From JANNRA01 sp031401035 (GTDB taxonomy: Bacteria > Desulfobacterota > Binatia > HRBIN30 > CADEER01): DNA of 26,741 nt. A model generated the notes under the pieces. The model made no database searches. It saw only the letters and a program-made list of their open reading frames with translations, and was not told the origin of the DNA. The stretch spans positions 1-26,741 of the forward strand of contig JANNRA010000215.1 of the NCBI GenBank assembly GCA_031401035.1. Direction: 5' to 3'. The number at the start of each line of letters is the position of its first letter. Position 1 is the stretch's first letter. The position numbers were made by a program, and so were the translations under genes. Shown in pieces: positions 1-6,971 of this stretch.

Positions 1-105
1 GGAGTGGAAGTTACCGAAGAACACCAGCCGGAAATATTCCAATTAGTCTTTTCCTCTTCTCACCTCTCCTGCTTCCTTATATCATCTACCGTAATCGGAG
101 GCATT
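1..105. other. AT-rich segment of unknown origin at the window edge
   Basis: The first 100 bases are about 45% G+C by hand count, while the rest of the window is near 70%. One frame on the + strand is open from base 2 and reads a short peptide ending ...RKYSN followed by TAG at 44-46. This could be the tail of an AT-rich gene, but it is too short to identify. The composition changes abruptly near 105-112, where a GC-rich cupin gene fragment begins. Possible explanations are the edge of a mobile element, recent foreign DNA, or an assembly chimera at a contig end. Confidence 0.4.
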
Positions 106-110
106 GGGCT

Positions 111-239
111 CGCGGCGACAGCGCTTTCATTCCCAGGGGCACGCCGCACTACTTCGTCAACGACGGCGACAGCCCGGCGCTGGCGCTGGTCGTCTTCGCG
201 CCGCCGTTCTCCGGCCCCGACCAGGTGCCGGCGCCGTAG
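111..239 (+). pseudogene. 3' fragment of a cupin-domain protein
   Basis: The frame ending at the TAG at 237-239 reads a peptide containing GDSAFIPRGTPHYFVNDGD and then ALALVVFAPPFSGPD. This is the typical last beta strands of a small cupin: a GD..FIP.G.PH motif, then a hydrophobic strand and a PPF.GPD ending. Upstream of about base 111 the frame stays open but the composition becomes AT-rich and the peptide no longer resembles a cupin. The gene therefore looks truncated at its 5' side by the junction, or by misassembly. If complete elsewhere it would be a small cytosolic metal-binding cupin of unknown substrate. It is not certain whether this is a real pseudogene or an assembly artefact. Confidence 0.5.
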
Positions 240-251
240 CGGCGCGGCCAC

Positions 252-281
252 TTACCTCGGCGCGCGGCGGCGTGCTAGGCC
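252..281 (+). promoter_or_regulatory. Possible promoter of the adenosyltransferase gene
   Basis: TTACCT at 252-257, an 18-base spacer and TAGGCC at 276-281, preceded by TGC, lie 10 bases before the ATG at 292. No Shine-Dalgarno sequence is visible. This is a weaker member of the TTGnCn / TAGCnn pattern seen before several other genes in this window. Confidence 0.25.
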
Positions 282-291
282 TCGGCTCCGC

Positions 292-954
292 ATGGCGATC
301 AACATTACGCGCGTCTACACCCGCACCGGCGACAGCGGCACCACCGGCCTGGTCGGCGGCGAGCGGGTGGGCAAGGACTCGCGCCGCGTCGAATGCTACG
401 GCGCCCTCGACGAGCTCAACGCCGTGCTCGGCATGGCGCGCAGCCTGAACGCCGAGACGGCGCCGGCGCCGGTGCGCGACAAGCTCGAGGCGATCCTGCG
501 CCGCCTGCAGAACGAACTGTTCGACCTCGGCAGCGAGTTGGCGACGCCGCCCGAGTCCGAGTATGCGGGCATGTACAAGGCCAGCGCCGACGACGTCTCC
601 GCCCTCGAGCACCTGATGGACGAGTGCCAGGCCGAACTCGAGCCGCTCAAGTCGTTCGTCCTGCCCGGCGGTGGTGTCGTCAGCGCCGTGCTGCACCAGG
701 CGCGCACCGTCTGCCGCCGCGCCGAGCGCGAGATCATCCGCCTGACGCGCGAGGAGCCGGTCGGCGAGCACGTCGTGCCGTACGTGAATCGTCTCAGCGA
801 CCTGCTCTTCGTCCTGTCGCGCTGGGTGGGCGTGCAGCGCGGCGAGCGCGAGTACCTGTGGGAACGCGGCCTGCGCAACCAGGCGCGGCCGGCGGCGGCG
901 CGGAAGAAGCCGGATTCACACGGAGACACGGAGACACGGAGGAGGGGACGGTGA
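292..954 (+). CDS. PduO-type ATP:cob(I)alamin adenosyltransferase
   Basis: This enzyme transfers the adenosyl group of ATP to cob(I)alamin, making coenzyme B12 in the cytosol. The protein (220 aa) starts MAINITRVYTRTGDSGTTGL, the hallmark N-terminal ATP-binding motif of the PduO family. It continues with VECYGALDELNAVLG, RRAERE and VNRLSDLLFVLSRW, all family signatures. The frame is open back to base 4, but the upstream part is low-complexity arginine-rich and crosses the cupin fragment, so the ATG at 292 is preferred. The last residues (SHGDTETRRRGR) are encoded by a dispersed ACACGGAG repeat and extend past the usual end of the family, which is about 180-190 aa. The stop overlaps the GTG start of the next gene by 4 bases (GTGA), so the two are probably co-translated. 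Confidence 0.93.
   Translation: MAINITRVYTRTGDSGTTGLVGGERVGKDSRRVECYGALDELNAVLGMARSLNAETAPAPVRDKLEAILRRLQNELFDLGSELATPPESEYAGMYKASADDVSALEHLMDECQAELEPLKSFVLPGGGVVSAVLHQARTVCRRAEREIIRLTREEPVGEHVVPYVNRLSDLLFVLSRWVGVQRGEREYLWERGLRNQARPAAARKKPDSHGDTETRRRGR
918..941 (+). repeat. Triple tandem repeat of ACACGGAG inside a gene end
   Basis: Three perfect copies of the 8-mer ACACGGAG lie at 918-925, 926-933 and 934-941. They code for the extra C-terminal residues of the adenosyltransferase. The repeat runs into GGAGGGGACG directly before the GTG start of the next gene at 951, so it also supplies that gene's Shine-Dalgarno sequence. From general knowledge, similar ACACGGAG-type tandem units are scattered in many environmental bacterial genomes. 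Confidence 0.85.
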
Positions 955-1628
955 GTCTGTATCTGAAGCAGTTGCCGCTGGGGCCGATGCAGAACTTCGT
1001 CTATCTGATCGGCGACACCGAGACGCGCCAGGCGGTGGCGGTCGATCCGGCCTGGGACGTCGACGCGATCCTGAACACCTTGGCGGCCGACGACATGACC
1101 CTCGAGGGGGCGCTGATCACGCACTTCCATCCGGACCATATCGGCGGCGACCTGATGGGGCATCACATCCAGGGGCCGGTCGAGCTGCTCGAGCGCGGCG
1201 CCAAAATCAAGGTGCACGTACACAAGGACGAGGCCGACTACGTGCCGCGCGTCTGCAGCCTGTCGCGCACCGACCTGACGCTGTGCGAGGGCGGCGACGA
1301 ACTGGTGCTCGGCACGCAGCGCATCCGCTTCCTGCACACGCCGGGGCACACGCCGGGCTCGCAGTGCTTCCTCGTCGACCACAATCTGGTCTCCGGCGAC
1401 ACCCTGTTCATCGGCGGCTGCGGCCGCGTCGACCTGCCCGGCAGCGATCCAGCGCAGCTCTACGACAGCCTGGTCAACAAGCTGAAGGTGCTGCCCGACG
1501 AGACGGTGCTCTTCCCCGGCCACGACTACGCGGACCGGCCGACCTCGACCATCGGCGAGGAGAAGCGGCGCAACGCGTACATGCGGTTCACTCGGCTCGA
1601 GGACTTCCTCGGCATGCTGGGGTACTGA
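951..1628 (+). CDS. Metallo-beta-lactamase-fold hydrolase, persulfide dioxygenase / glyoxalase II-like
   Basis: This 225-aa protein carries the HxHxDH metal motif as H58-F-H60-P-D62-H63, then HTPGHTPGS and a terminal PGHDY. The stretch SGDTLFIGGCGRVDLPG and the following GHDY...ST.GEEKRRN resemble ETHE1-type persulfide dioxygenases, which oxidise glutathione persulfide to sulfite using one iron. Glyoxalase II proteins share much of this, so the substrate is not settled. The GTG start is chosen because it gives the VSLYLKQLPLG N-terminus and sits 9 bases after a GGAGGAGGGG ribosome-binding sequence made by the adjacent repeat. The neighbouring convergent gene encodes a flavoprotein with a rhodanese domain, which supports a role in sulfane-sulfur metabolism. 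Confidence 0.8.
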   Translation: MSLYLKQLPLGPMQNFVYLIGDTETRQAVAVDPAWDVDAILNTLAADDMTLEGALITHFHPDHIGGDLMGHHIQGPVELLERGAKIKVHVHKDEADYVPRVCSLSRTDLTLCEGGDELVLGTQRIRFLHTPGHTPGSQCFLVDHNLVSGDTLFIGGCGRVDLPGSDPAQLYDSLVNKLKVLPDETVLFPGHDYADRPTSTIGEEKRRNAYMRFTRLEDFLGMLGY

Positions 1629-1659
1629 GCCCGGGGGCCGCGCTGCCGCCGCCGCGCCG

Positions 1660-3324
1660 CTACAGCACGCCGCCGGCGACCAGGGTCTGGTAGGTGGTGT
1701 AGCCGCCCGACAGGTTGGCGGCGTGGTAGCCGTGCTGCGCCAGGAAGCGCGTCGCGTAGTAGGCGCGCTGGCCGACGCCGCAGTACAGTTGCAGTGGGCG
1801 GTCGGCGGGCAGCTCGGCATGCCGCTCGCGTAGCTGCGACAGCGGCAGATTGACGGCGCCGGCGATGTGCCCGGCGGCGAATTCGTGCGGCTCGCGCACA
1901 TCGACGATGCAGGCGCCATCGGCGCCGAGGCGGAGCCAGTCGGCGAGCGGCATGCGGCCATCGAGGTGGTTGACCGCGATCATACCGGCGAGGTTGACGG
2001 GATCCTTGGCGCCGCCGAACTGCGGCGCGTAGCAGAGCTCGGCCTCGGCGAGGTCGCGCACCGTGCCGCCGAGCTGGATTGTCGTGGAGATGACGTCGAT
2101 GCGCTTGTCGACGCCCTCGAGTCCGACCGCCTGCGCGCCGAGGATGCGTCCGTCAGGCACGCTGAAGAGCAGCTTCAGGTGGATCGGCCGCGCCCCGGGG
2201 TAGTAGCCGGCGTGGTGGCCGGGGTGCAGGTAGATACAGGCATAGTCCGTGGCACCGGCGCGCCGCAGGCCCTTCTCGCTGGCGCCGGTGCAGGCGACGG
2301 TGAGGCCGAAGACGCCGACCACGGCGGTCGCCTGGACGCCGCGAAAGGCGCGCGCGCCGCCGCAGATCGACTCGGCGGCGAGCCGGCCCTGGCGGTTGGC
2401 CGGGCCGGCGAGCGGCACGATGACCTCCTGGCCGCTGATCGCGTCGCGCACCTCGATAGCGTCGCCGACTGCCCAGATGTGCGGGTCGGTGGTGCGCATC
2501 TGCGCGTCGACGGCGATGCCGCCGCGCGCGCCGAGCGGCAGGCCGGCGGCGCTGGCGAGACCGGTCTCGGGACGCACGCCGATCGCCAGGATGACCAGAT
2601 CGGTGTGCAGGTGAGCGCCGGACTCGGTGAGTGCCGCCAGCCCGTCGCCGTCGGCCGCGAAGCCGGCCAGGCCATCGCCGAGATGCAGGGTGACGCCCTG
2701 CGCTTCGAGGTGGGCGCGGACGGTGGCGGCCATCTCCGGGTCGATCGGCGGCATCACCTGCGGCAGCTTCTCGAGGATCGTCACCTGCAGGCCGCGGTGG
2801 GCGAGGTTCTCGGCCATCTCCAGCCCGATGAAGCCGCCGCCGACCACCAACGCCCGGCGCGGGCGGTGGTCGTCGATCCAGCCGCGGATGCGGCGCGTGT
2901 CGGGAATCGTGCGCACGGCGAAGATGCCGGGCAGGTCGATGCCGGGCAGGGGCGGGCGGATGGGCGCCGCGCCGGGCGCCAGGACCAGCGCGTCGTAGGG
3001 TTCGTCGCGCTCCGACGCCCCGCCGGCCGCGTCGAGGTCGCGCACGCGCACCGTTCGGGCGACGCGGTCGATCGCCGTCACCTCGTGCCGCGTCCACACC
3101 TCGATGTTGAAGCGCTGGCGGAAGAGCTCGCTCGAGGCGACCAGCAGCGAGCCTTCGTCGGCGATGACGTTGCCGACGAAGTACGGCAGGCCGCAGTTGG
3201 CGAAGGACACATACGGGCCGCGGTCGAGCAGGACGATCTGCGCCGTTTCATCGAGCCGTCGCAGCCGCGCCGCGCACGACGCGCCGCCGGCGACGCCGCC
3301 GACGATGAGAACCCGCTTGCCCAT
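1660..3324 (-). CDS. CoA-disulfide/NAD(P)H sulfur reductase-like flavoprotein with C-terminal rhodanese domain
   Basis: A 554-aa flavoprotein. The N-terminal FAD-binding motif is VLIVGGVAGGASCAARLRRLD. The redox cysteine is C44 in SFANCGLPY, the single active cysteine typical of CoA-disulfide reductases and polysulfide reductases. A second nucleotide-binding motif VVGGGFIGLEMAENL binds NAD(P)H, and IWAVGDA is the second FAD contact. A dimerisation domain follows, then a rhodanese domain from about residue 460 with DVREPHEF.AGHI.GA.N and active cysteine C515 in LYCGVGQRAY. The family reduces CoA disulfide, CoA persulfide or polysulfide with NAD(P)H. The upstream in-frame extension is glycine-rich and unlikely to be translated. 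It ends 31 bases from the convergent persulfide-dioxygenase-like gene. Confidence 0.9.
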   Translation of the reverse strand: MGKRVLIVGGVAGGASCAARLRRLDETAQIVLLDRGPYVSFANCGLPYFVGNVIADEGSLLVASSELFRQRFNIEVWTRHEVTAIDRVARTVRVRDLDAAGGASERDEPYDALVLAPGAAPIRPPLPGIDLPGIFAVRTIPDTRRIRGWIDDHRPRRALVVGGGFIGLEMAENLAHRGLQVTILEKLPQVMPPIDPEMAATVRAHLEAQGVTLHLGDGLAGFAADGDGLAALTESGAHLHTDLVILAIGVRPETGLASAAGLPLGARGGIAVDAQMRTTDPHIWAVGDAIEVRDAISGQEVIVPLAGPANRQGRLAAESICGGARAFRGVQATAVVGVFGLTVACTGASEKGLRRAGATDYACIYLHPGHHAGYYPGARPIHLKLLFSVPDGRILGAQAVGLEGVDKRIDVISTTIQLGGTVRDLAEAELCYAPQFGGAKDPVNLAGMIAVNHLDGRMPLADWLRLGADGACIVDVREPHEFAAGHIAGAVNLPLSQLRERHAELPADRPLQLYCGVGQRAYYATRFLAQHGYHAANLSGGYTTYQTLVAGGVL

Positions 3325-3327
3325 GTG

Positions 3328-3346
3328 CACACCTCTGCCGGGTGTG
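3328..3346 (-). promoter_or_regulatory. Small hairpin over the ribosome-binding region of the rhodanese-flavoprotein gene
   Basis: On the coding strand, CACACC, a 7-base loop and GGTGTG end 3 bases before the ATG at 3324. The only plausible Shine-Dalgarno sequence, AGAGGT, lies across the loop and the second stem arm. A third CACACC half-site is at 3368-3373 on the + strand. This could be an operator or an RNA hairpin that limits translation. It is a pattern seen in sequence only. Confidence 0.35.
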
Positions 3347-3386
3347 TAGCCGTCGCCGCCGCCACCGCACACCCCTGGCGGGTCGA

Positions 3387-3415
3387 TTGACCCTCCCACC
3401 CGCCTCGCATAGCGT
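3387..3415 (+). promoter_or_regulatory. Predicted promoter of the dodecin gene
   Basis: TTGACC at 3387-3392, a 17-base spacer, then TAGCGT at 3410-3415. This is the same -35/-10 pair, with the same spacing, as the one found before the nitrilase gene on the other strand. The ATG is 22 bases downstream and has a GGGAGG ribosome-binding sequence at 3425-3430. Confidence 0.5.
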
Positions 3416-3437
3416 CCGCCCCTCGGGAGGCGACAGC

Positions 3438-3650
3438 ATGGTGGAGAAGACGATCGAACTCATCGGCACCTCCACCACGAGCATCGAGGACGCCGTCAAT
3501 CTGGCGGTGTCGCGCGCCGCGGTGACCATCGAGGGCATCCGCCGCGTCGAGGTGACGCAGGTGAGCGGTACCGTCGAGGCCGGCGCCGTGGCGCGCTGGC
3601 ACGTGAAGATGACCGTCACCTTCGCCATCCAGGACCGCTTGCACGAGTGA
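3438..3650 (+). CDS. Dodecin family flavin-binding protein
   Basis: A 70-aa protein starting MVEKTIELIGTSTTSIEDAV and containing a TIEGIRRVEV strand and a KMTVTFAI C-terminal strand. Length and pattern match dodecins, which assemble as hollow dodecamers that bind flavins (FMN, riboflavin) or CoA and act as flavin buffers. The start is set by a good GGGAGG Shine-Dalgarno sequence 7 bases upstream. The usual aromatic flavin-stacking residue falls at W in VARWHVKMTV. The gene ends 4 bases before the GTG of the next hydrolase, so the two are likely one transcript. The flavoprotein gene on the other side is divergent. Confidence 0.92.
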   Translation: MVEKTIELIGTSTTSIEDAVNLAVSRAAVTIEGIRRVEVTQVSGTVEAGAVARWHVKMTVTFAIQDRLHE

Positions 3651-3654
3651 CCGC

Positions 3655-4641
3655 GTGACCGCCGACGCGAAGCTGCGCGAGGTGCTGCCCGGCATCCACC
3701 TGCTCCACCTGCCGCTGCCGATGAAGCCGACCATCGTCAACGTGTACCTGGTCGACGGCGGCGACGAGTGGGCGCTGATCGACACCGGCATGAGCAGCGT
3801 CGACAGCCTGGCGACGCTGCGCGAGGCCCTGGCGCAGCTCGGTGTCGCGCCGGCGCAGGTGCGCAAGATCCTCTGCACTCATCATCACCCCGATCACTTC
3901 GGCGCCTCGAAGGCGCACAAGGAACTGACCGGCGCGACGCTCTATCTGCATCCGGCCGAGTACGTGCGCGCGCAGAACTTCCTGCCCAGCGACCGCCCGG
4001 CCGAGGCGGTGCGCTTCTTTCTCCAGCACGGCCTGCCGCTGCAGCGCTTTGCCAACGTGCCGCGGCCGCGCGACATCTGGGGCGGGCTGTACACCACGAC
4101 GGCGCCGGATCTGCCGCTCGCCGACGGCGACGTGATCATGATCGGCCGGCGCCGCGTCGAGGTCGTCTGGACGCCCGGCCATGCGCCCGGCCACTGCGTG
4201 TTCTACCTGCCGGCCGAGCGCGCCATGATCGTCGGCGATCACCTGCTGCCGAAGATCACGCCGCACGTCGGTTTCGCGCCCGGCTCGACCGGCAACCCGC
4301 TCGGCGACTTCCTCGCCTCGCAGGAGAAGGTGCAGCGCTTCGATGTCGACCTGGTCCTGCCGGCGCACGGCGGCGTCTTTCCCGACCACCGGCGGCGCGC
4401 GGCACAGATCATCCAGCACCACGTGGCGCGCCTGCAGGACATGCTCGACATCGTCCGCCACGACGCCCTGCATGCCTACGACGTGGCGCGGCAGGCCTTC
4501 GCCTTCGACAGCGACAGTCCGCTCACCTACCAGTTCCCGGCGACCTTCGAGACGCTGGCGCACCTCGAGTACCTGCGCCAGGCGGGCCGGGTGACGAGCG
4601 AGGAGCGCGACGACCGCGTGCTCTGGCGCGTCGCGGCCTAG
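3655..4641 (+). CDS. Metallo-beta-lactamase-fold hydrolase
   Basis: A 328-aa protein with the zinc motif H76-H-H78-P-D80-H81 in LCTHHHPDHFGASK, then WTPGHAPGHC, a bridging aspartate in VGDHLLPKI, and PAHGG near residue 240. The first two thirds are the hydrolase domain. The last 80 or so residues are helical and form the C-terminal helical domain common in the larger MBL-fold enzymes (lactonase or thioesterase-like, LACTB2-like). The substrate cannot be told from sequence. The GTG at 3655 gives the shortest gap to dodecin and fits the family N-terminus. A weak internal AT-poor stretch and convergent end at 4641 leave only 16 bases to the next gene. Confidence 0.85.
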   Translation: MTADAKLREVLPGIHLLHLPLPMKPTIVNVYLVDGGDEWALIDTGMSSVDSLATLREALAQLGVAPAQVRKILCTHHHPDHFGASKAHKELTGATLYLHPAEYVRAQNFLPSDRPAEAVRFFLQHGLPLQRFANVPRPRDIWGGLYTTTAPDLPLADGDVIMIGRRRVEVVWTPGHAPGHCVFYLPAERAMIVGDHLLPKITPHVGFAPGSTGNPLGDFLASQEKVQRFDVDLVLPAHGGVFPDHRRRAAQIIQHHVARLQDMLDIVRHDALHAYDVARQAFAFDSDSPLTYQFPATFETLAHLEYLRQAGRVTSEERDDRVLWRVAA

Positions 4642-4657
4642 GGCTCCCGCTGCGGGT

Positions 4658-5725
4658 TCAGCGCGCCGGGGCGTGGTAGCCGAGGTCGACGGGCGGCCGG
4701 TCGGGCGCGCCGTCGGGCGCGGTCGAGCGGTCGAACAGGGCGCTCAGCAGCGTGTCGCCGATGCTGCCCGTGCCCGCGTCCACCGCCGGGCTGGCGCCCT
4801 GGTCGAGCGAGAAGTCGCCGCCGGCGGCGGCGGTGAAGCGCGCGTTCTCGTTGACGTCGTTGTCGCCGATGATCGTCGTCGGTCGGTAGGTCTTGGTCTG
4901 GTCGGCGAGTTCGCCGAAGTAGACCAGGTTGTAGTTGCCCGTGTAGCCGGTGAGCGAGCTCGGCGGGCCGTCGTCGACGCTGATGCTGACGTTGTTGTTG
5001 TCCTGGATGATGTTGTTGCGCAGCGTCGCGCCGGTGCAGGCGACGCCGGCCGCGTTGGTGCCGCCGATGGCGACGCCGCGGTTGCGGTTGTCGACGATGG
5101 TGTTGTTGATGATGCGCGCCCCGACCGCGCCGTCGGCGATGCGGATGCCGCGGTTGCTGTTTTCGATGATCAGGTTGTTGAAGAGCAGCACGTCGTTCGA
5201 GTTGACGATGCGGATGGCGTCGGCGTTGTTGGTGAACACGCAGTTGCGGATGACGGCGTTGGCCGACTCGCTGCGCACCTGGATGGCGGTGGCGTTGTCG
5301 CCGCGCGCGCGCTCGAACTGGAATCCGTCGATGATCACGTATGGCGATTGCGAGACGCGCAGGCCGTAGATCGCCTCGTCGGCGTCGATGCGCACCGCGC
5401 CGGCGCGGTCGCCGGTCTGTGCGCCGCTCGCGTCGGCGAGCAGCGTCACGGGCTGGCTGGCCGTGCCGGGGAGGCCGGTGATGTCGAGCGTTTCCGCGTA
5501 CACGCCAGGGCCGACGACCAGCGTGTCGCCGGGGCCGAGCAGCACAATGCCCTTGCCGATGGTCTTGAACGCGGTCGCGGCGCTCAACCCGTCGGCGGCG
5601 TCGTTGCCATCGGCGCGCACGTAGAACGTCGTCGCCGGCGCCGGCTGGCCGCCGCCGCCACCGCCACCGCACGCGGCGAAGACGAGGCAGAGCGCGGCGA
5701 TCACGAAGCGGGCGTTGTTGGGCAT
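4658..5725 (-). CDS. Right-handed beta-helix lipoprotein
   Basis: A 355-aa exported protein. The first 18 residues are a signal peptide ending in the lipobox F-A-A-C19, so it should be lipid-anchored. A run of seven glycines follows C19 as a flexible linker. Residues 33-60 (FYVRADGNDAADGLSAATAFKTI) are the start typical of DUF1565-type parallel beta-helix proteins. About residues 130-270 hold repeated N-rich turns such as NNADAIRI, NNLIIENSNRGIRI and NNTIVDNRNRGVAI, which are successive helix coils (Pbl/PbH1 repeats). Such proteins bind or cleave polysaccharides, or act at the surface. No lyase catalytic residues can be assigned. The C-terminus lacks an exosortase sorting signal. Confidence 0.88.
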   Translation of the reverse strand: MPNNARFVIAALCLVFAACGGGGGGGQPAPATTFYVRADGNDAADGLSAATAFKTIGKGIVLLGPGDTLVVGPGVYAETLDITGLPGTASQPVTLLADASGAQTGDRAGAVRIDADEAIYGLRVSQSPYVIIDGFQFERARGDNATAIQVRSESANAVIRNCVFTNNADAIRIVNSNDVLLFNNLIIENSNRGIRIADGAVGARIINNTIVDNRNRGVAIGGTNAAGVACTGATLRNNIIQDNNNVSISVDDGPPSSLTGYTGNYNLVYFGELADQTKTYRPTTIIGDNDVNENARFTAAAGGDFSLDQGASPAVDAGTGSIGDTLLSALFDRSTAPDGAPDRPPVDLGYHAPAR

Positions 5726-5796
5726 GGCCGAGCGTTACCAACGCCCCCGAGCTATTGGAAGGGTCGAACGACCGTGGCGGGCGGGGCGCCCGCAGC

Positions 5797-6885
5797 TCAG
5801 AACAACCGCAGTTGGTCCCCCGCCGCCGGCGGCACGCGGAAGGCGTCGGTGCGCAGCGGCGGCAGGCGGCGGTCGAGGCCACGGCGGCGCGCGGCGAGGC
5901 TGAACAGGTCGCGCACCTGCGCCGCGTAGGGGCCCTCGCCGCGCATGCGGCGGCCGAAGCGCGCGTCGCTGAGGGCGCCGCCGCGGCATTGGCGCAACCG
6001 GCCGAGGACGCGCAGGGCGCGGTCGGGGAAGTGGCGTTCGAGCCAGTCGACGAAGAGCTGGTCGAGCGGCGCGGCCAGGCGCAGCAGGGTCCACGCCGCG
6101 CTGGTCGCGCCGGCGGCGGCGGCGTGCTCGAGGAGGGCGGGGATTTCGTGATCATTGAGGCCCGGGATGATCGGCGCGGTCATGACGCCGACCGGCACGC
6201 CGGCGGCGGCGAGGGTGGCGATGGCGTCCAGGCGCCGCTGCGGTGTCGCCGCGCGCGGCTCCATGCGGCGCGCCAGGTCGGGGTCGAGGGTGGTGAGGCT
6301 GATGTAGACGTGCGCGGCGCCGTGCGTCGCCAGCTCGGCCAGCAGGTCGACGTCGCGCGTCACCAGCGCCGACTTGGTGATGACGCCGACCGGGTTGCGG
6401 AAGGCGGCGAAGACCTCCAGGCAGCCGCGCGTCAGGCCGAGACGGCGCTCGATCGGCTGGTAGCAATCGGTGTTGCCCGACAGGGCCACCACCTGCGGCT
6501 GCCAGCGCGGTGCCGTAAGGGCAGCGCGCAGCAGTGCCGGCGCGTCGGCTTTCACCATCAGCTTGCGTTCGAAGTCGAGGCCGGCGCTGAAGCCGAGGTA
6601 CTCGTGCGACGGCCGCGCGTAGCAGTAGATGCAGCCGTGCTCGCAGCCGCGGTAGGGGTTGAGGCTGAAGCGGAAGCCGAGATCGGGGCTGTCGTTCTCC
6701 GCCAGGATGGTGCGGCTGGCGTCGCGGTAGAACTCGGTCGGCGTCGGGTCGGAGGCCAGCGCGGCGGCCAGATCCGGATCGTCGAAGTCTGGATCGTCGA
6801 CGTCGCCGGGTTCGATGTGCAGTGGCTCGAAGCGGTTGGCGGGATTGCGCCGCGTGCCGCGGCCGTCGAGGTCGGTGCTGGACAT
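5797..6885 (-). CDS. PA0069 / Rv2578c family radical SAM protein
   Basis: A 362-aa radical SAM enzyme. The N-terminus has GRGTRRNPANRFEP, the signature of the PA0069/Rv2578c family. The [4Fe-4S] cluster motif is C81-EHG-C85-IY-C88, in NPYRGCEHGCIYCYAR. ALSGNTDCYQP follows, and then VITKSALVTRDVDLL, which is typical of spore-photoproduct-lyase-like radical SAM proteins. The true substrate of this family is not known. The ATG at 6885 is chosen over an upstream in-frame start because it places the family motif at the expected distance. It is divergent from the LLM oxidoreductase gene, with 86 bases between the two starts. A GGGAGAAG sequence lies 14-21 bases upstream, rather far for a ribosome-binding site. 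Confidence 0.92.
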   Translation of the reverse strand: MSSTDLDGRGTRRNPANRFEPLHIEPGDVDDPDFDDPDLAAALASDPTPTEFYRDASRTILAENDSPDLGFRFSLNPYRGCEHGCIYCYARPSHEYLGFSAGLDFERKLMVKADAPALLRAALTAPRWQPQVVALSGNTDCYQPIERRLGLTRGCLEVFAAFRNPVGVITKSALVTRDVDLLAELATHGAAHVYISLTTLDPDLARRMEPRAATPQRRLDAIATLAAAGVPVGVMTAPIIPGLNDHEIPALLEHAAAAGATSAAWTLLRLAAPLDQLFVDWLERHFPDRALRVLGRLRQCRGGALSDARFGRRMRGEGPYAAQVRDLFSLAARRRGLDRRLPPLRTDAFRVPPAAGDQLRLF

Positions 6886-6955
6886 GACGTTTTCGCTTTT
6901 TCTTCTCCCACGTCCGGGTGCCGACCGCAACGGCTACCCAGCCCCCCGGCAAACC

Positions 6956-6964
6956 TGCTAGCGC
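6956..6964 (+). promoter_or_regulatory. Possible extended -10 element of the LLM oxidoreductase gene
   Basis: TGCTAGCGC ends 7 bases before the ATG at 6972. The same nonamer precedes phaR. No convincing -35 is present. If the element is active, the mRNA would begin at or next to the start codon. Confidence 0.3.
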
Positions 6965-6971
6965 CCCGCGC

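Noticed and set aside
4..291. N-terminal extension of the adenosyltransferase back to base 4
   Set aside because: The extra residues are low complexity and cross the cupin fragment in another frame. The family N-terminus begins at the ATG at 292.
1867..3390. A long open frame of about 500 codons on the + strand, opposite the flavoprotein-rhodanese gene
   Set aside because: It is the antisense shadow of a clear gene. Its product is Ala/Arg/Asp-rich with no family motif. High G+C content keeps antisense frames open.
5101..5260. Repeated GTTGTTG-like patterns inside the beta-helix lipoprotein gene, considered as a DNA repeat or CRISPR-like array
   Set aside because: They encode the N-rich turns of successive beta-helix coils. 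The spacing is irregular and there is no constant repeat.
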